This document shows positions 24,247 to 33,077 of a DNA stretch of 47,645 nucleotides, in pieces. The notes beneath the pieces were generated by a model. The model worked only from the letters and a program-made list of their open reading frames with translations. It ran no database searches and was not told the DNA's origin. Source of the stretch: Chloroflexota bacterium (lineage in GTDB: Bacteria; Chloroflexota; Anaerolineae; Anaerolineales; Anaerolineaceae); assembly GCA_023381565.1 (NCBI GenBank), contig JAMCRR010000030.1, positions 1 to 47,645 on the forward strand. Reading direction: 5' to 3'. Position 1 is the first letter of the stretch. Each line of letters starts with the position of its first letter. Position numbers and translations under genes: made by a program.

Positions 24247-24540
24247 TTATTTGTAGGCCTTCTGGATGCGGTAGACGTACGCCAGCACCTCGGCGACCAC
24301 CGCATACAGCTCGGGGGGAATGACCTGGCCCACGTCTACGCCTGCCAGCGCGCTGACCAGTATGGGATCTTCCCGGATGGGGATGCCTTCGAGGCGAGCC
24401 AGCGCCAGGATCTGTTCGGCCAGTTGTCCTTCTCCGGCAGCTAACAAGCGCGGAGCTTCGTCATGGAGGGGGTTGTACCCCAGAGCGGCTGCCTGGGGCA
24501 AGCGCCCCTTCCTTTTAGGGTGGATCGGTTTGGCGCCCAT
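24247..24540 (-). CDS. FlhB cytoplasmic-domain-like protein (FhlB/YlqH type)
   Basis: 97 residues matching only the C-terminal cytoplasmic part of FlhB: AAALGYNPLHDEAPRLLAAGEG, EQILALARLEGIPIREDPILVSALAGVDVGQVIPPELYAVVAEVLAYVYRIQKAYK. There is no NPTH; the family equivalent (YlqH in Bacillus) can replace the cleaved C-terminal part of FlhB in some species. It is the last gene of the minus-strand rod/hook operon, 4 bases after a FliK-like gene, an arrangement also seen as ylqG-ylqH in Bacillus. Function inferred from homologues. Confidence 0.9.
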   Translation of the reverse strand: MGAKPIHPKRKGRLPQAAALGYNPLHDEAPRLLAAGEGQLAEQILALARLEGIPIREDPILVSALAGVDVGQVIPPELYAVVAEVLAYVYRIQKAYK

Positions 24541-24543
24541 CGT

Positions 24544-25872
24544 TCAAACCTCCCGGTCGACCGACTGGTAGAGTTCCATTCCTGCAGCCGGAGCGTTCCC
24601 TGACTTCCGGTTGAAAAACGGGTTTACTCCGCACTGGCTTCTTTTCATGCTGTAGCCCAGCCTGGCCAGGCCGGTTTCGAGGTCGGGCAACTCGAAGCGG
24701 GCCAGATCGCATAGAACCTGCGATGAGGCGGTAATTTCGGCGCTCACCTGGCGGCCGGCGACAGAAAGATCCACTTCCAGCTTCTCGCCGGCGGGTAGAT
24801 CTATCTGGAAGACAAGGCGGGTATAGCAGGGATTGATACGGGTGTTTTCCCCGCGACTGTCATAAGCGACCTTCAGATGAATTGTGCCGGGTTCTTTCCC
24901 CGGGGAGCAGCTCTGGAAGGGGAGATTGAGATGGACCCACCGCCCCTGGATCGGGTCGGAATCGGGGAGCGCATTCAGAAAGTGAACCCAGCGTAGCCCA
25001 TCCAGGAATGCATCCAGCGCGCTGCGCAGAGAATGGGTTTTGTTTTGCGGTAGAGCTGCCCGCAAGCGGGCCAGGATGAGCGAGCCGCTTTCGGCTTCAT
25101 TCACCGTGAGGCTCGACCCGTTGAGTACTGCTTCTGCCAGGCTGTGTTCTAGCGAGCGCCCGAGCAGCTTGACTGCCTGGATCACCCGGGTGGGTTGGTT
25201 TTCCGCCGGGCCTCCGGCAGCGAGGTTGATTTGCATCAGCACAGCCCGGGCATCCTCCGTCAAGGCAGCGGGTACTCCAGGGAGTGAGCCGATTAAAGAT
25301 TGGAGCCGGCCGGCTACCTGGCCGATATCCGGGTGCATCTCCCGGGCTAATTCCAGGCTCCCCCGGGTCAGCGGTAGCCCGCAAGCTCTCAGCCAGGCGG
25401 CAAGCTGCGCATCTCGGGCATCCCAACTACCTCCACTCGCTAGAGCCTGTTGTAGCTCGCGGATCAGTGCGGGTGTAATGGGCAGCCCTTGTGAAAGGGA
25501 GGCGCGCACCAGTGAGATATTCTCAGGCAGCGCCGGAAGCCCGATTTCCTGCAGCAGGCGCGGGAGCAGGTTCGTTGAGCGGAGCTGCGATGCCGCCGCG
25601 GGAGCTGCCGGCGAGTTTGCCAGTTGGAGGGTGATCGATTGGGAGGATACATCTCGCACGATAAACTGGGTGAACTGCCTCTCGACGAGCATGGAGGCTT
25701 GTTCAGGCGAGCTCAGCCTGGCAAGTACGGTCACCCCCTGGATCGATAAGGCTACCCGGTCGCCGGAGACCTGCAGGATCTCAGCCGTGATGCGCTGGTT
25801 TGGCTGCAGAGAAAGCGCGGGCTCAGCCGAGCGATATACTGGAGTAAGGGGAACAGGACCGGCGAGATTCAT
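24544..25872 (-). CDS. FliK-like/YlqG-like flagellar hook-length-type protein
   Basis: 442 residues from ATG 25872; the earlier TTG (25878) is less likely. A beta-rich start (ITAEILQVSGDRVALSIQGVTVLARLSS), a helical middle (~75-280) with repeated acidic and Leu-rich segments, and a C-terminal domain with WVHLNLPFQS and KLEVDLSVAGRQVSAEITASSQ that resembles the Flg_hook domain of FliK. The equivalent of Bacillus YlqG, paired as there with a FlhB-C-like gene. The cluster has a regular fliK as well (28223), so this is a second protein of this kind. It may act on the downstream FlhB-like protein. No clear ribosome site. Confidence 0.72.
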   Translation of the reverse strand: MNLAGPVPLTPVYRSAEPALSLQPNQRITAEILQVSGDRVALSIQGVTVLARLSSPEQASMLVERQFTQFIVRDVSSQSITLQLANSPAAPAAASQLRSTNLLPRLLQEIGLPALPENISLVRASLSQGLPITPALIRELQQALASGGSWDARDAQLAAWLRACGLPLTRGSLELAREMHPDIGQVAGRLQSLIGSLPGVPAALTEDARAVLMQINLAAGGPAENQPTRVIQAVKLLGRSLEHSLAEAVLNGSSLTVNEAESGSLILARLRAALPQNKTHSLRSALDAFLDGLRWVHFLNALPDSDPIQGRWVHLNLPFQSCSPGKEPGTIHLKVAYDSRGENTRINPCYTRLVFQIDLPAGEKLEVDLSVAGRQVSAEITASSQVLCDLARFELPDLETGLARLGYSMKRSQCGVNPFFNRKSGNAPAAGMELYQSVDREV

Positions 25873-25935
25873 CGTCAAAATGGTCTGAGGAGAAGGCCCT
25901 TTGGCGGGTTCCTTCCCCTCGTGACCGGATCAAGC

Positions 25936-27156
25936 TTACCGTTTGAGGTTGACCAGCTCCTGCAAGATTTCGTCGGAGGTGGTGATCACCCGCGAGGAAG
26001 CCTGGAAGCCGCGCTGTGCCAGGATCATGTTGGTGAACTCCTGAGCCATATCGACGTTAGAAGCCTCTAGATATCCCGATGCGATCGTACCCCGCCCGCC
26101 GGTGCCGGCTGCCCCTACCTGCGGCTCGCCCGAGTTCAGCCCGGCGCGGAACAGGTTGTGGCTGTCGCGCATCAGTCCTGTGGGGTTGGTGAAGCGCGCC
26201 AGCGCTAGCTGACCGATCAGCTGCTTCAGCCCGTTGGAGTAGACCAGATAGATCTCACCGGTGTTGGGTGTGGCGTACACGTCTGATACTGCGCCGGGCG
26301 CCAGGCCATCTTGATCGGTTGCGGTCACTGTACCGGTGCTGGAGAGCATGGTCAGCTTGCTGGCATCCAGGGTGAAGACCGTATCCTTTGCCCCATTTTC
26401 GCCGGTGAGGGTGATTTGACCGGCATCCGCCGGGACGAATTGGCCGGCTTCATCGAAAGCGACGGTGCCGCTGCCCGAGGCGGTTGCCGGGCTGTCTACC
26501 TTCCAGCTCCAGTTATGGTCATCCACGCGCTTGAAAGTGACGCCAATATTATTCAGGGCCCCAAGGGAGTCGTACACACCAAAAGAGGTGGACAACTCGT
26601 CGCCGGCCTCCGTTGTGGAGGATAGGTTGCCGCCCAAAGTAACGTTCGAAGTGGCGCGGGCCAGGGTGGAGCCGAGAGGTATGGAAATGTCAGAGATGGG
26701 ATTGTTGGTATCGATCGACCCGGCTTGCCCGGCTGGGATTGCCCAACCCTGGATGCGCAGGCCATTCGAGTTATTGACCAGATATCCATTGGCGTCGATT
26801 TCCAGCGAACCTTCGCGAGAATAACGGCGGTCGACACCCTGATCGTAGATGAAAAAGCCGTCTCCCTGGATCGCCAGGTCGGTGTTGCGCCCGGTGCTCT
26901 GCAGCAAGCCCTGGGTGAAGAGCGGTGATACGTAACCGAGTTGGACGCCCAGACCGATCTGAGTGGGGTTGATGCCGCCCTGGCTGTCGGAGGGCGCCGC
27001 GCCGGGGCTCATGAGCTGTGAGAACTGGTCCTGAAAGACCACCCGGCTGGCTTTGAAGGCGGTGGTGTTGGCATTGGCCAGATTATCCGAGATGACGTCC
27101 AGATAGGTCTGGTGCAGGTTCAGCGAGCTGATGGCAGTGAACATTGCGCGTAACAT
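25936..27156 (-). CDS. flgE: Flagellar hook protein FlgE
   Basis: 406 residues: AISSLNLHQTYLDVISDNLANANTTAFKASRVVFQDQF at the start (ANTTxFK motif), the FlgE-type NTDLAIQGDGFFIYDQG and YSREGSLEIDANGYLV, an exposed beta-domain with many Thr/Ser/Gly (~170-320), and the C-terminal helix SNVDMAQEFTNMILAQRGFQASSRVITTSDEILQELVNLKR. Forms the universal-joint hook; the end SSRVITTSDE is typical. AGGAGA precedes the ATG. Normal length. Confidence 0.95.
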   Translation of the reverse strand: MLRAMFTAISSLNLHQTYLDVISDNLANANTTAFKASRVVFQDQFSQLMSPGAAPSDSQGGINPTQIGLGVQLGYVSPLFTQGLLQSTGRNTDLAIQGDGFFIYDQGVDRRYSREGSLEIDANGYLVNNSNGLRIQGWAIPAGQAGSIDTNNPISDISIPLGSTLARATSNVTLGGNLSSTTEAGDELSTSFGVYDSLGALNNIGVTFKRVDDHNWSWKVDSPATASGSGTVAFDEAGQFVPADAGQITLTGENGAKDTVFTLDASKLTMLSSTGTVTATDQDGLAPGAVSDVYATPNTGEIYLVYSNGLKQLIGQLALARFTNPTGLMRDSHNLFRAGLNSGEPQVGAAGTGGRGTIASGYLEASNVDMAQEFTNMILAQRGFQASSRVITTSDEILQELVNLKR

Positions 27157-27230
27157 GTCAATTTCTCCTGAAGGCTTGGTTCTGGATCACAGGCTTCCTC
27201 CAAGAGGGCCGGCCTGTGTGGATAAGATAA

Positions 27231-27656
27231 TCATGCCGATTTGAGCGTCGAGCCCACCCCTGCGCTTGCAGAATCGGATGGGTCGGCGAAGACCACGCTG
27301 TCGATACGGGTGAAAACGCCTTCGCCGCGGTTTTGCGAGTCGATTGCGGTGACGATAAGGCGCTCCTTGACGTTGACGATGAAAGCCAGGTCGTCGACCA
27401 GCACCAATGATTCACGCCCGCCGCGGTCCTGGGCTTTATCTACCGCTTTCGACAGGCGCGAGATGCCGTCGTCCGATAGACTGATGTTGCGCGTCTCCAG
27501 CCGTTTTTGCGCGTGGTTCGAGAACCTGATTTGCTGGGTCTTGGCAAGCGTTTCTGCAAAGCTGGGCCCAGAGACCGTCGATTGCTGCCGTACCGGCGTG
27601 ACCTGTGGGGCATTAGCCTGAGATGGGTTAACGTCGAGATGGATGGGGTTTGTCAT
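27231..27656 (-). CDS. Flagellar operon protein, TIGR02530 family
   Basis: 141 residues, between flgD and flgE. The family pattern is RFSNHAQKRLETRNISL, then SKAVDKAQDRGGRESLVLVDDLAFIVNVKERLIVTAID and VFTRIDSVVFADP. This family is found only in flagellar operons of monoderm and some other bacteria, next to flgD/flgE. Its role is not established; a part in hook assembly is inferred from location. Three bases after flgD, 74 before flgE. Confidence is high for family, none for mechanism. Confidence 0.85.
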   Translation of the reverse strand: MTNPIHLDVNPSQANAPQVTPVRQQSTVSGPSFAETLAKTQQIRFSNHAQKRLETRNISLSDDGISRLSKAVDKAQDRGGRESLVLVDDLAFIVNVKERLIVTAIDSQNRGEGVFTRIDSVVFADPSDSASAGVGSTLKSA

Positions 27657-27659
27657 CGA

Positions 27660-28079
27660 TTACTCCCCTTCTTTTACCTCGACGATGGAGGCAAACGGGA
27701 CTGATTGCTTGCCGATCTGCAGATAAGCTACCCCACCCTTGAAAGTGATCGCCTCCACCTTGCCGGTGATGGTATCTCCATCATCCAGGTTGGCCGTCAC
27801 GGTCCGCCCGAGGAGGTTGGCGGCGCTGACGGTCTGGTTAGCGCTGGTGAGCAGGGCGATTTGAGATTTGATCTCCTGCAGCTCCTGCAGGGAATTCAGC
27901 TGGGCGACCTGGCCCATCAAATCTTTATCCTGCATAGGATCCAGTGGGTTTTGGTTGCGCAGCTGAGCCATGAGCAGCAGCATGAAATCGCTGTTGGTGA
28001 AGCTCTGCTTGGCAGCCTGGGCGGGCTCTGCCGTTGGTGCGGTCGTTGTGCTGGCTGCGGTAACGCTGTTGACTTGCAT
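27660..28079 (-). CDS. flgD: Flagellar hook capping scaffold FlgD
   Basis: 139 residues, the short form as in Bacillus (~140) rather than ~230 in enterics. N-terminal FTNSDFMLLLMAQLRNQNPLDPMQDKDLMGQVAQLNSLQELQEIKSQ is the conserved scaffold segment; a compact beta-domain (NLLGRTVTANLDDGDTITGKVEAITFKGG) replaces the larger FLgD Ig-like/Tudor domains. Caps the growing hook. GGAGAG before ATG. Confidence 0.92.
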   Translation of the reverse strand: MQVNSVTAASTTTAPTAEPAQAAKQSFTNSDFMLLLMAQLRNQNPLDPMQDKDLMGQVAQLNSLQELQEIKSQIALLTSANQTVSAANLLGRTVTANLDDGDTITGKVEAITFKGGVAYLQIGKQSVPFASIVEVKEGE

Positions 28080-28222
28080 GATTTCTCTCCTTTCGGTTTG
28101 ATTTTTAGCCGTAGGTGAAAGCAGATGAAAGCAGATATTTGGATGTCAATCAAGCGTATAGTTCAGAAATCCATCCGGATGAATCTATCTGGTCTGTGTC
28201 CATCCGCGTTGATCTGTGGCTG
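28080..28222 (-). other. fliK-flgD spacer with a short tandem repeat
   Basis: 143 bases without a gene. It holds a 10-base unit TGAAAGCAGA repeated twice in tandem (28116-28135), then the palindrome CATCCGGATG, and finally a run with ATCTGTG-type words (GTCTGTGTCC, GATCTGTGGC, near 28190-28217) similar to the ATCTGTGG arm of the terminator at 24197. It may be a worn dispersed repeat. I see no promoter. Confidence 0.4.
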
Positions 28223-29476
28223 TTAAATCCGGTAGTCGATGCCGGAGGTCGGGACCGGCGACCAGTGCTTCTGTACGACCTCCGGCGCAGGCTCTTGTTT
28301 GGGCGGCGCAACCGATAACCACTGCCCGGGGTTGGCCGGGGTTTGCTGCTCGCCCGGGTTCTGCCTCAGCAGGCTCTCGGAACCCACGTTCAGGCTGTTG
28401 AGCTGGATACCGGCTTGAGCCAATGAGTGGCGCAATGCGTCTAGCTGGGTTTCGAGCAGCCGGCCGGTGGAGCCCTGGTCGGCGATCAAGGTCACGCCCA
28501 ACCCGGAGTGCCCGGTGGTCAGGCGCAGCTCGATGTGCCCCAGGTCTTCGGGGTAGAGCTGCATGCGGAAGGAGTTGCTCCCCGTCTTGACCAGAGCTTG
28601 AACCTGGTCTCCGAGCTGGCGCAGAAGGCCGGTTGAATGAGCTTCCGCCAGGCGGGCCGGCTCACTCGTCAGGAGGGGGTCCGGGCGCATCGCCAGAGGC
28701 GGGCTTTGCACCCCGCTTTCTGCATGCGATGCAGACCGGATCGTGGCGCTGAGATTTTGCTCGCTCTGAGTGTCTGAAACCTGACTGCTGCCGGATTTTA
28801 TTGCGTGGAGCGGGGGCGCCGTCTCGGCTGCACCCGGGGTGGGCTGTAGAGCAGTTTGGGTGGCCGGTTGGCTTGGAGCCTGCCGCGTTTGGAGAGCTTG
28901 CGGCGCATCTATCACCGGCTGGTCTCCCGCTTGAATCGCATCGATCTGTTTTGTCGCGCCCTCCGGTGAAGGCGGCTCGCCGGGAGTAACGATTTTAGGA
29001 GGTGTGGCGGTCTTTACTGCTTCGGCAAGGGTGTCCCCGGCATTTGTAGAAACCGAGGTTTGACCCTGCGGAGGAGCTGCCTCAAAAGTCGATTGAGCGG
29101 TGGCGGTTACAGCAGAGGCAGCGGCGGAATCGGCCGGTTTACTTTCTTGGGAGGCGGCTATGGCGGCTGCTGCCTGGACAGATGGTTCGGCGTTTGCACC
29201 CCCGGAAATGCCAGACGGCTGTTCTGCGGCAGGTGCAGCTTGAGCCTCCCCTCCGGATGCAGGCGGCTCGGGCGGGTTTTGGGTCGGGTTGGTGGCGGCA
29301 GCCTGCCCGGCTGCCATGGCGCCTTCTTGTTCCACCTGGCTGGTTTCTTCATCCTTGCGCCGGAGGATTTTAGCGAAAGTACCCTCGGCGGGTGAATCTT
29401 CACGCCTCAGTTTTGGCGCCGGCTTGGGCGCAGGAGTTGCGGGTGGGGCAGGGAGAGCAATCATGGATACAGTCAT
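28223..29476 (-). CDS. fliK: Flagellar hook-length control protein FliK
   Basis: 417 residues from ATG 29476, which has GGAG upstream (an in-frame GTG six bases earlier is weaker). About 250 residues of low complexity rich in Ala, Pro, Thr, Gln (the ruler), then the Flg_hook domain ~280-375 (LYPEDLGHIELRLTTGHSGLGVTLIADQGSTGRLLETQLDALRHSLAQAGIQLNSLNVG) that acts on FlhB. A normal hook-length ruler. The C-terminal tail is Gln/Pro-rich. The gene begins 3 bases after flgB ends. Confidence 0.92.
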   Translation of the reverse strand: MTVSMIALPAPPATPAPKPAPKLRREDSPAEGTFAKILRRKDEETSQVEQEGAMAAGQAAATNPTQNPPEPPASGGEAQAAPAAEQPSGISGGANAEPSVQAAAAIAASQESKPADSAAASAVTATAQSTFEAAPPQGQTSVSTNAGDTLAEAVKTATPPKIVTPGEPPSPEGATKQIDAIQAGDQPVIDAPQALQTRQAPSQPATQTALQPTPGAAETAPPLHAIKSGSSQVSDTQSEQNLSATIRSASHAESGVQSPPLAMRPDPLLTSEPARLAEAHSTGLLRQLGDQVQALVKTGSNSFRMQLYPEDLGHIELRLTTGHSGLGVTLIADQGSTGRLLETQLDALRHSLAQAGIQLNSLNVGSESLLRQNPGEQQTPANPGQWLSVAPPKQEPAPEVVQKHWSPVPTSGIDYRI

Positions 29477-29478
29477 CT

Positions 29479-29883
29479 TCACGCTCCTCCGGCGATCGCC
29501 TTGAGTAGGAGCAGTTTTTGGCTGATCTCCTGGCTGACCGCCTGATATTGGATACCGGTTTCAGACATCTGCGCCAGCTCGACGTCAACGTCAACGTTAT
29601 TCTGGTCGGCGCGCAGGCTCCCGCCCTGGCGGGGTACGGCCCTGAAAGCAGGCACAGGTGTCGGGACAGCGAAATGGGTAGCGTGTGTGGCTTGCAGCCC
29701 GATCGAAGCGCCGTGCTTCATTGCCTGCTGGATGGTGGTTTCAAAATCGACCGTTTGGGCGCGATAGCCGGGCGTATCGACATTGGCCAGGTTGCGGCCG
29801 ATGATCTCCTGGCGCAGCGAAAGCCCATCCAGAGCCAGGCTGGCGGCGCGTAGTGCGCTATCGTCGAAAAGGGAATTGCTCAT
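29479..29883 (-). CDS. flgB: Flagellar rod protein FlgB
   Basis: 134 residues from ATG 29883 (SNSLFDDSALRAASLALDGL), nine bases after GGAG; longer starts (TTG 29898, ATG 29889) would crowd the ribosome site. IIGRNLANVDTPGYRAQTVDFETTIQ is the rod signature, and VDVDVELAQMSETGIQYQAVSQEISQKLLLLKAI the C-terminal helix. It is normally encoded before flgC; here it is 6.6 kb away, between a lytic transglycosylase and fliK. Function in the proximal rod is well established in the family. Confidence 0.95.
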   Translation of the reverse strand: MSNSLFDDSALRAASLALDGLSLRQEIIGRNLANVDTPGYRAQTVDFETTIQQAMKHGASIGLQATHATHFAVPTPVPAFRAVPRQGGSLRADQNNVDVDVELAQMSETGIQYQAVSQEISQKLLLLKAIAGGA

Positions 29884-29885
29884 GA

Positions 29886-30422
29886 TCATGCTCTCCAATC
29901 GTTCAAGGACTGGAAATAACTCAACACGCGGTTAACGTAGGTCTGGGTTTCTTGATAGGGTGGGATGCCCTGATAGCGGTCCACTGCTCCGGGGCCGGCG
30001 TTGTAAGCTGCCAGCGCCAGGGGCAAATCGCCGTTGTAGCGGTTGAGCAGGCTGCGCAGCATCTGGACTCCGCCGTCGATGTTTTGTTCCGGGTCCAGCG
30101 GGTCATCCACGCCTAAGGATAGGGCGGTACCCGGCATGAGCTGCATTAATCCCAGGGCACCCGCCGGCGAAACCGCATCGGGGTTATAGGCGGACTCGGC
30201 TTGTATGACTGCCTGCACGAGGTTCGGATTGACCCGATATTTTTGGGCGGCTTGCTGGATCATGCTGGCGAAATCCCCGGCATGCCCGGATGGATCGGTT
30301 GCAGCGAGGGCGACTGAGCTTTGTTGATTGCTGCCTGCCCCAGCCGCCAGGCGCTCTTGCAGCTCCCATACCAATTGGTAGAGGGTGGTTTGCATGGCGT
30401 TGGTAAAAATGGAGGCATCCAT
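29886..30422 (-). CDS. Lytic transglycosylase (SLT domain) in rod operon
   Basis: 178 residues with an SLT/goose-lysozyme-like domain from ~55: [46 protein letters not shown], with the catalytic Glu in QAVIQAES, then [32 protein letters not shown]. It cleaves peptidoglycan to let the rod pass, taking the place of the FlgJ muramidase. No signal peptide is obvious, so it is presumably exported by the flagellar secretion system, as FlgJ is. In the operon between fliJ and flgB. Confidence 0.92.
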   Translation of the reverse strand: MDASIFTNAMQTTLYQLVWELQERLAAGAGSNQQSSVALAATDPSGHAGDFASMIQQAAQKYRVNPNLVQAVIQAESAYNPDAVSPAGALGLMQLMPGTALSLGVDDPLDPEQNIDGGVQMLRSLLNRYNGDLPLALAAYNAGPGAVDRYQGIPPYQETQTYVNRVLSYFQSLNDWRA

Positions 30423-30433
30423 GGATGAAAACC

Positions 30434-30877
30434 CTACTGCCGCTGCTGGTATTCACGTGCAATGTAGAGGTCATCTTGCGAGGCGCTTTCCAGCCGTCTC
30501 TGTTCCATGCGAAAGGTCTCGTACTCCTTACCCTTCAAGATGGTCAGGGTCTCCTCGGACTGCTTGGCCGCCACCAGTTCCTGGCGTTTTGCCTCGATCC
30601 TGACGGCCAGCTCTGCCAGCGAATCGCGTACCTGCACAATGCCTTTGTTGACGTCTTCGATATTAGCGTGCAGGTGCTGGATCATGAAAATATCCATCTC
30701 TCCATTCTCCTGGCGACGCAGGCGGTCGTGAAGGGTGACCTGCAGCGCCAGCAGGGTTTCCAGGAGAGCCTGGTTCTGATTGCGGGTCTGCATCAGCTTG
30801 CCCAGCTCGATTTCGAGGGCTTCGACCCGGCTGTGGCGGACATTTAAAACGGATTGCAGGGAGAATTTTGGCTTCAT
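30434..30877 (-). CDS. fliJ: Flagellar export chaperone-escort FliJ
   Basis: 147 residues of one long coiled coil ([22 protein letters not shown], ending in [19 protein letters not shown]), the family form. FliJ is the stalk of the FliI ATPase and contacts FlhA. Overlaps the end of fliI by four bases (ATGA). The family has low sequence conservation, so the call relies on length, coiled-coil character and position after fliI, which are all as expected. Confidence 0.88.
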   Translation of the reverse strand: MKPKFSLQSVLNVRHSRVEALEIELGKLMQTRNQNQALLETLLALQVTLHDRLRRQENGEMDIFMIQHLHANIEDVNKGIVQVRDSLAELAVRIEAKRQELVAAKQSEETLTILKGKEYETFRMEQRRLESASQDDLYIAREYQQRQ

Positions 30878-32205
30878 GCTTTCTCTCTTGGTTGGATGTT
30901 GGATAGGAGACCGATGGTCTGGTCGAACGACGAGGTTTCGAGCTGGCTCTGCTGCAAGAAAGCAGTCAGAACAGGCATCACGTTGATTGCAGCGTCGATT
31001 TCAGGGTCTGAACCGTTTACATACGCGCCGATATTGATCAGATCGCGGGCTTTTTCGTAAGTTGCCAGGTGCTTGCGAGCTTGAGAAGCAAGCTGGATAT
31101 GCTCTGGGGTGGAGACGCTGGGCATCACCCGGCTGATGCTGTTCAGCACGTCGATGGCCGGATAGTGGTTGCGGGAAGCCAGAGTCCGGCTGAGTATGAT
31201 GTGCCCGTCGAGGATGCCGCGCACGGCGTCGCAGATGGGTTCGTTGAAATCATCCCCTTCGACCAGCACCGTGAAAAAGCCGGTGATGGTGCCACGCTCG
31301 CTGGCGCCGGCGCGCTCCAGCAAGCGCGGCAAGAGTGCAAATACCGAGGGGGTGTAGCCTTTGCTGGCAGGAGGCTCCCCGATGGCGAGGCCAACTTCGC
31401 GCTGCGCCATGGCAAAACGGGTGACCGAATCCATCATAAAGGTCACGTCCAGGCCGGCATCGCGGAAATGCTCGGCGACAGTCATGGCGACGAAAGCAGC
31501 TTTCAGCCGCACGAGCGCCGGCTGGTCTGAGGTTGAAACAACGACCACCGAGCGCCTCAGCCCTTCTTCACCCAGGTCGCGCTCGAGGAACTCGCGCACT
31601 TCGCGGCCGCGTTCTCCTACCAGGGCGATCACGCTTACGTCTGATCGGGAGCTGCGGGCGATGGTGCCCATCAGGGTGCTTTTGCCGACCCCGCTGCCTG
31701 AGAAGATCCCCATACGCTGCCCCTTGCCGCAGGTCAGCATCCCGTCGATGACGCGTACCCCGGTGATCAAGGGTTCTTTGATCGTCGGCCGGTTCAGGGG
31801 CGGCGGTGGTAGGTTGTGCGTGGAGACCCTTTCCACGTTGTCCAGAGGCCGCAGGCCGTCGATGGGCTGCCCCAGGCCGTCTAACACGCGGCCCAACAAA
31901 GCGGTGCCCACCGGGGCACGGAGGGCCTGGAAGAGCGGGTAAACTGCGCTACCCGGCTGGATGCCCTGCATCTCACCCAGCGGCATGAGCAGCACGCGGT
32001 CTTCCTTGAATCCCACCACCTCAGACAGGATGGCAGTGATCCCATTGGTCTTGATCTCGCATACTTCACCTATCTGGCAGTCAAGCCCCACGGCTTCGAT
32101 GGTCAGCCCGACCACCTGCACCACCCGGCCTGAGGTGCGGGTGGGGTTCAGCCGTGAGAGGGCACGCGAGTAGCGCTCGAGGTCTGGCACCTGGACGTCC
32201 ATCAT
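30874..32205 (-). CDS. fliI: Flagellar export ATPase FliI
   Basis: 443 residues from ATG 32205 (or 32202), which overlaps the fliH stop as ATGATG; a longer upstream reading has no ribosome site and lacks homology. Walker A is GSGVGKST within GIFSGSGVGKSTLMGTIARSS, Walker B is MMDSVTRFAMAQREVG, and GEPPASKGYTPSVFALLPRLLERAG follows. Homohexameric ATPase, related to the F1 beta subunit, that unfolds export cargo. All catalytic residues are present. Confidence 0.96.
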   Translation of the reverse strand: MMDVQVPDLERYSRALSRLNPTRTSGRVVQVVGLTIEAVGLDCQIGEVCEIKTNGITAILSEVVGFKEDRVLLMPLGEMQGIQPGSAVYPLFQALRAPVGTALLGRVLDGLGQPIDGLRPLDNVERVSTHNLPPPPLNRPTIKEPLITGVRVIDGMLTCGKGQRMGIFSGSGVGKSTLMGTIARSSRSDVSVIALVGERGREVREFLERDLGEEGLRRSVVVVSTSDQPALVRLKAAFVAMTVAEHFRDAGLDVTFMMDSVTRFAMAQREVGLAIGEPPASKGYTPSVFALLPRLLERAGASERGTITGFFTVLVEGDDFNEPICDAVRGILDGHIILSRTLASRNHYPAIDVLNSISRVMPSVSTPEHIQLASQARKHLATYEKARDLINIGAYVNGSDPEIDAAINVMPVLTAFLQQSQLETSSFDQTIGLLSNIQPREKA

Positions 32206-33077
32206 GCGGCGCCTCCCTCGGGGGTGTTCTCTGGGGAGAGCGCATCCATAATCGCTTTGAGCTGTGTCTCGATACGCCCATCTACTGTTCCCCACTGACC
32301 TTCGATAAAGCATCCCCCGCGGCGAATGGCCGTGCTGGGAATGATCTGGATCTGATGCCCGCTGATCGAAACCTGGAACTCGCGCCAGTATGCCCCCAGG
32401 TTGGTAGCGTCGTCCGGGTGAACGTAGATGCTGAGGTCGCCGAGCGAGCGTGCGTTCTCCATCACCCGGTTGAAGGTTTGCTGCAGCACAGTGCTGTCCA
32501 GTGCCAAACCGTCGCCGAAGAGTTTCCGCCCGATTTCCTTTACCAGGCCGATCACCACCGTTTCGCTTTGGACCAGGAGCTCTTCGCGCCAGGCCGAAAC
32601 CTGATCCACGATAGCTTTGGCTGTCTCGAGCATCGCAGAGGTCTCTGTCTCTGCGGCTGCCCAGCCTTCCTTGTGCGCCTGCAGGATGATTCTTTCGGCT
32701 TCTATTCTGGCGTTGGCTAAGATTTCATTCGCTTGAGTTCGGGCGTTCTCGCGCAGGCGTTCGTTTTCTGCTTCGATCTGGCGGACCGGATCGAATGGCC
32801 GGGTGGTTGCGGAGTGGAAATTTGGAGCGGCGACTATTGGAAGGACGGCCGGGGCGATCTGGAGAAGGTCATGAGGAGACCAGGGTTGGCTGTCTCGAAA
32901 CGGAGCAGGTGAAACGATGGGTTGATTGATGTCTGACTCGCTATCTTCTCTACGCCGTTCTGAGCTGAAGATAGTCAACACATCTGAGCCTGGCTGCCGC
33001 AGCGAACCAGAGGAAGCGGGGGCGAGGTCACCGGGAGACCAGGGGAGCGCAGAGGATGGTTCAGGAAATGACTTCAT
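32202..33077 (-). CDS. fliH: Flagellar assembly protein FliH
   Basis: 291 residues from ATG 33077 (GGAG upstream); a GTG at 33089 is possible. The first ~95 residues are Ser/Pro-rich and unordered, then a long helix (ENERLRENARTQANEILANARIEAERIILQAHKEGWAAAETE, the Ala/Glu-rich heptad stretch) and the C-terminal domain (SLGDLSIYVHPDD, RGGCFIEGQWGTVDGRIETQL). FliH is the peripheral stalk of FliI and docks on FliN. The long N-terminal region is unusual. Overlaps fliG by 17 bases. Confidence 0.9.
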   Translation of the reverse strand: MKSFPEPSSALPWSPGDLAPASSGSLRQPGSDVLTIFSSERRREDSESDINQPIVSPAPFRDSQPWSPHDLLQIAPAVLPIVAAPNFHSATTRPFDPVRQIEAENERLRENARTQANEILANARIEAERIILQAHKEGWAAAETETSAMLETAKAIVDQVSAWREELLVQSETVVIGLVKEIGRKLFGDGLALDSTVLQQTFNRVMENARSLGDLSIYVHPDDATNLGAYWREFQVSISGHQIQIIPSTAIRRGGCFIEGQWGTVDGRIETQLKAIMDALSPENTPEGGAA

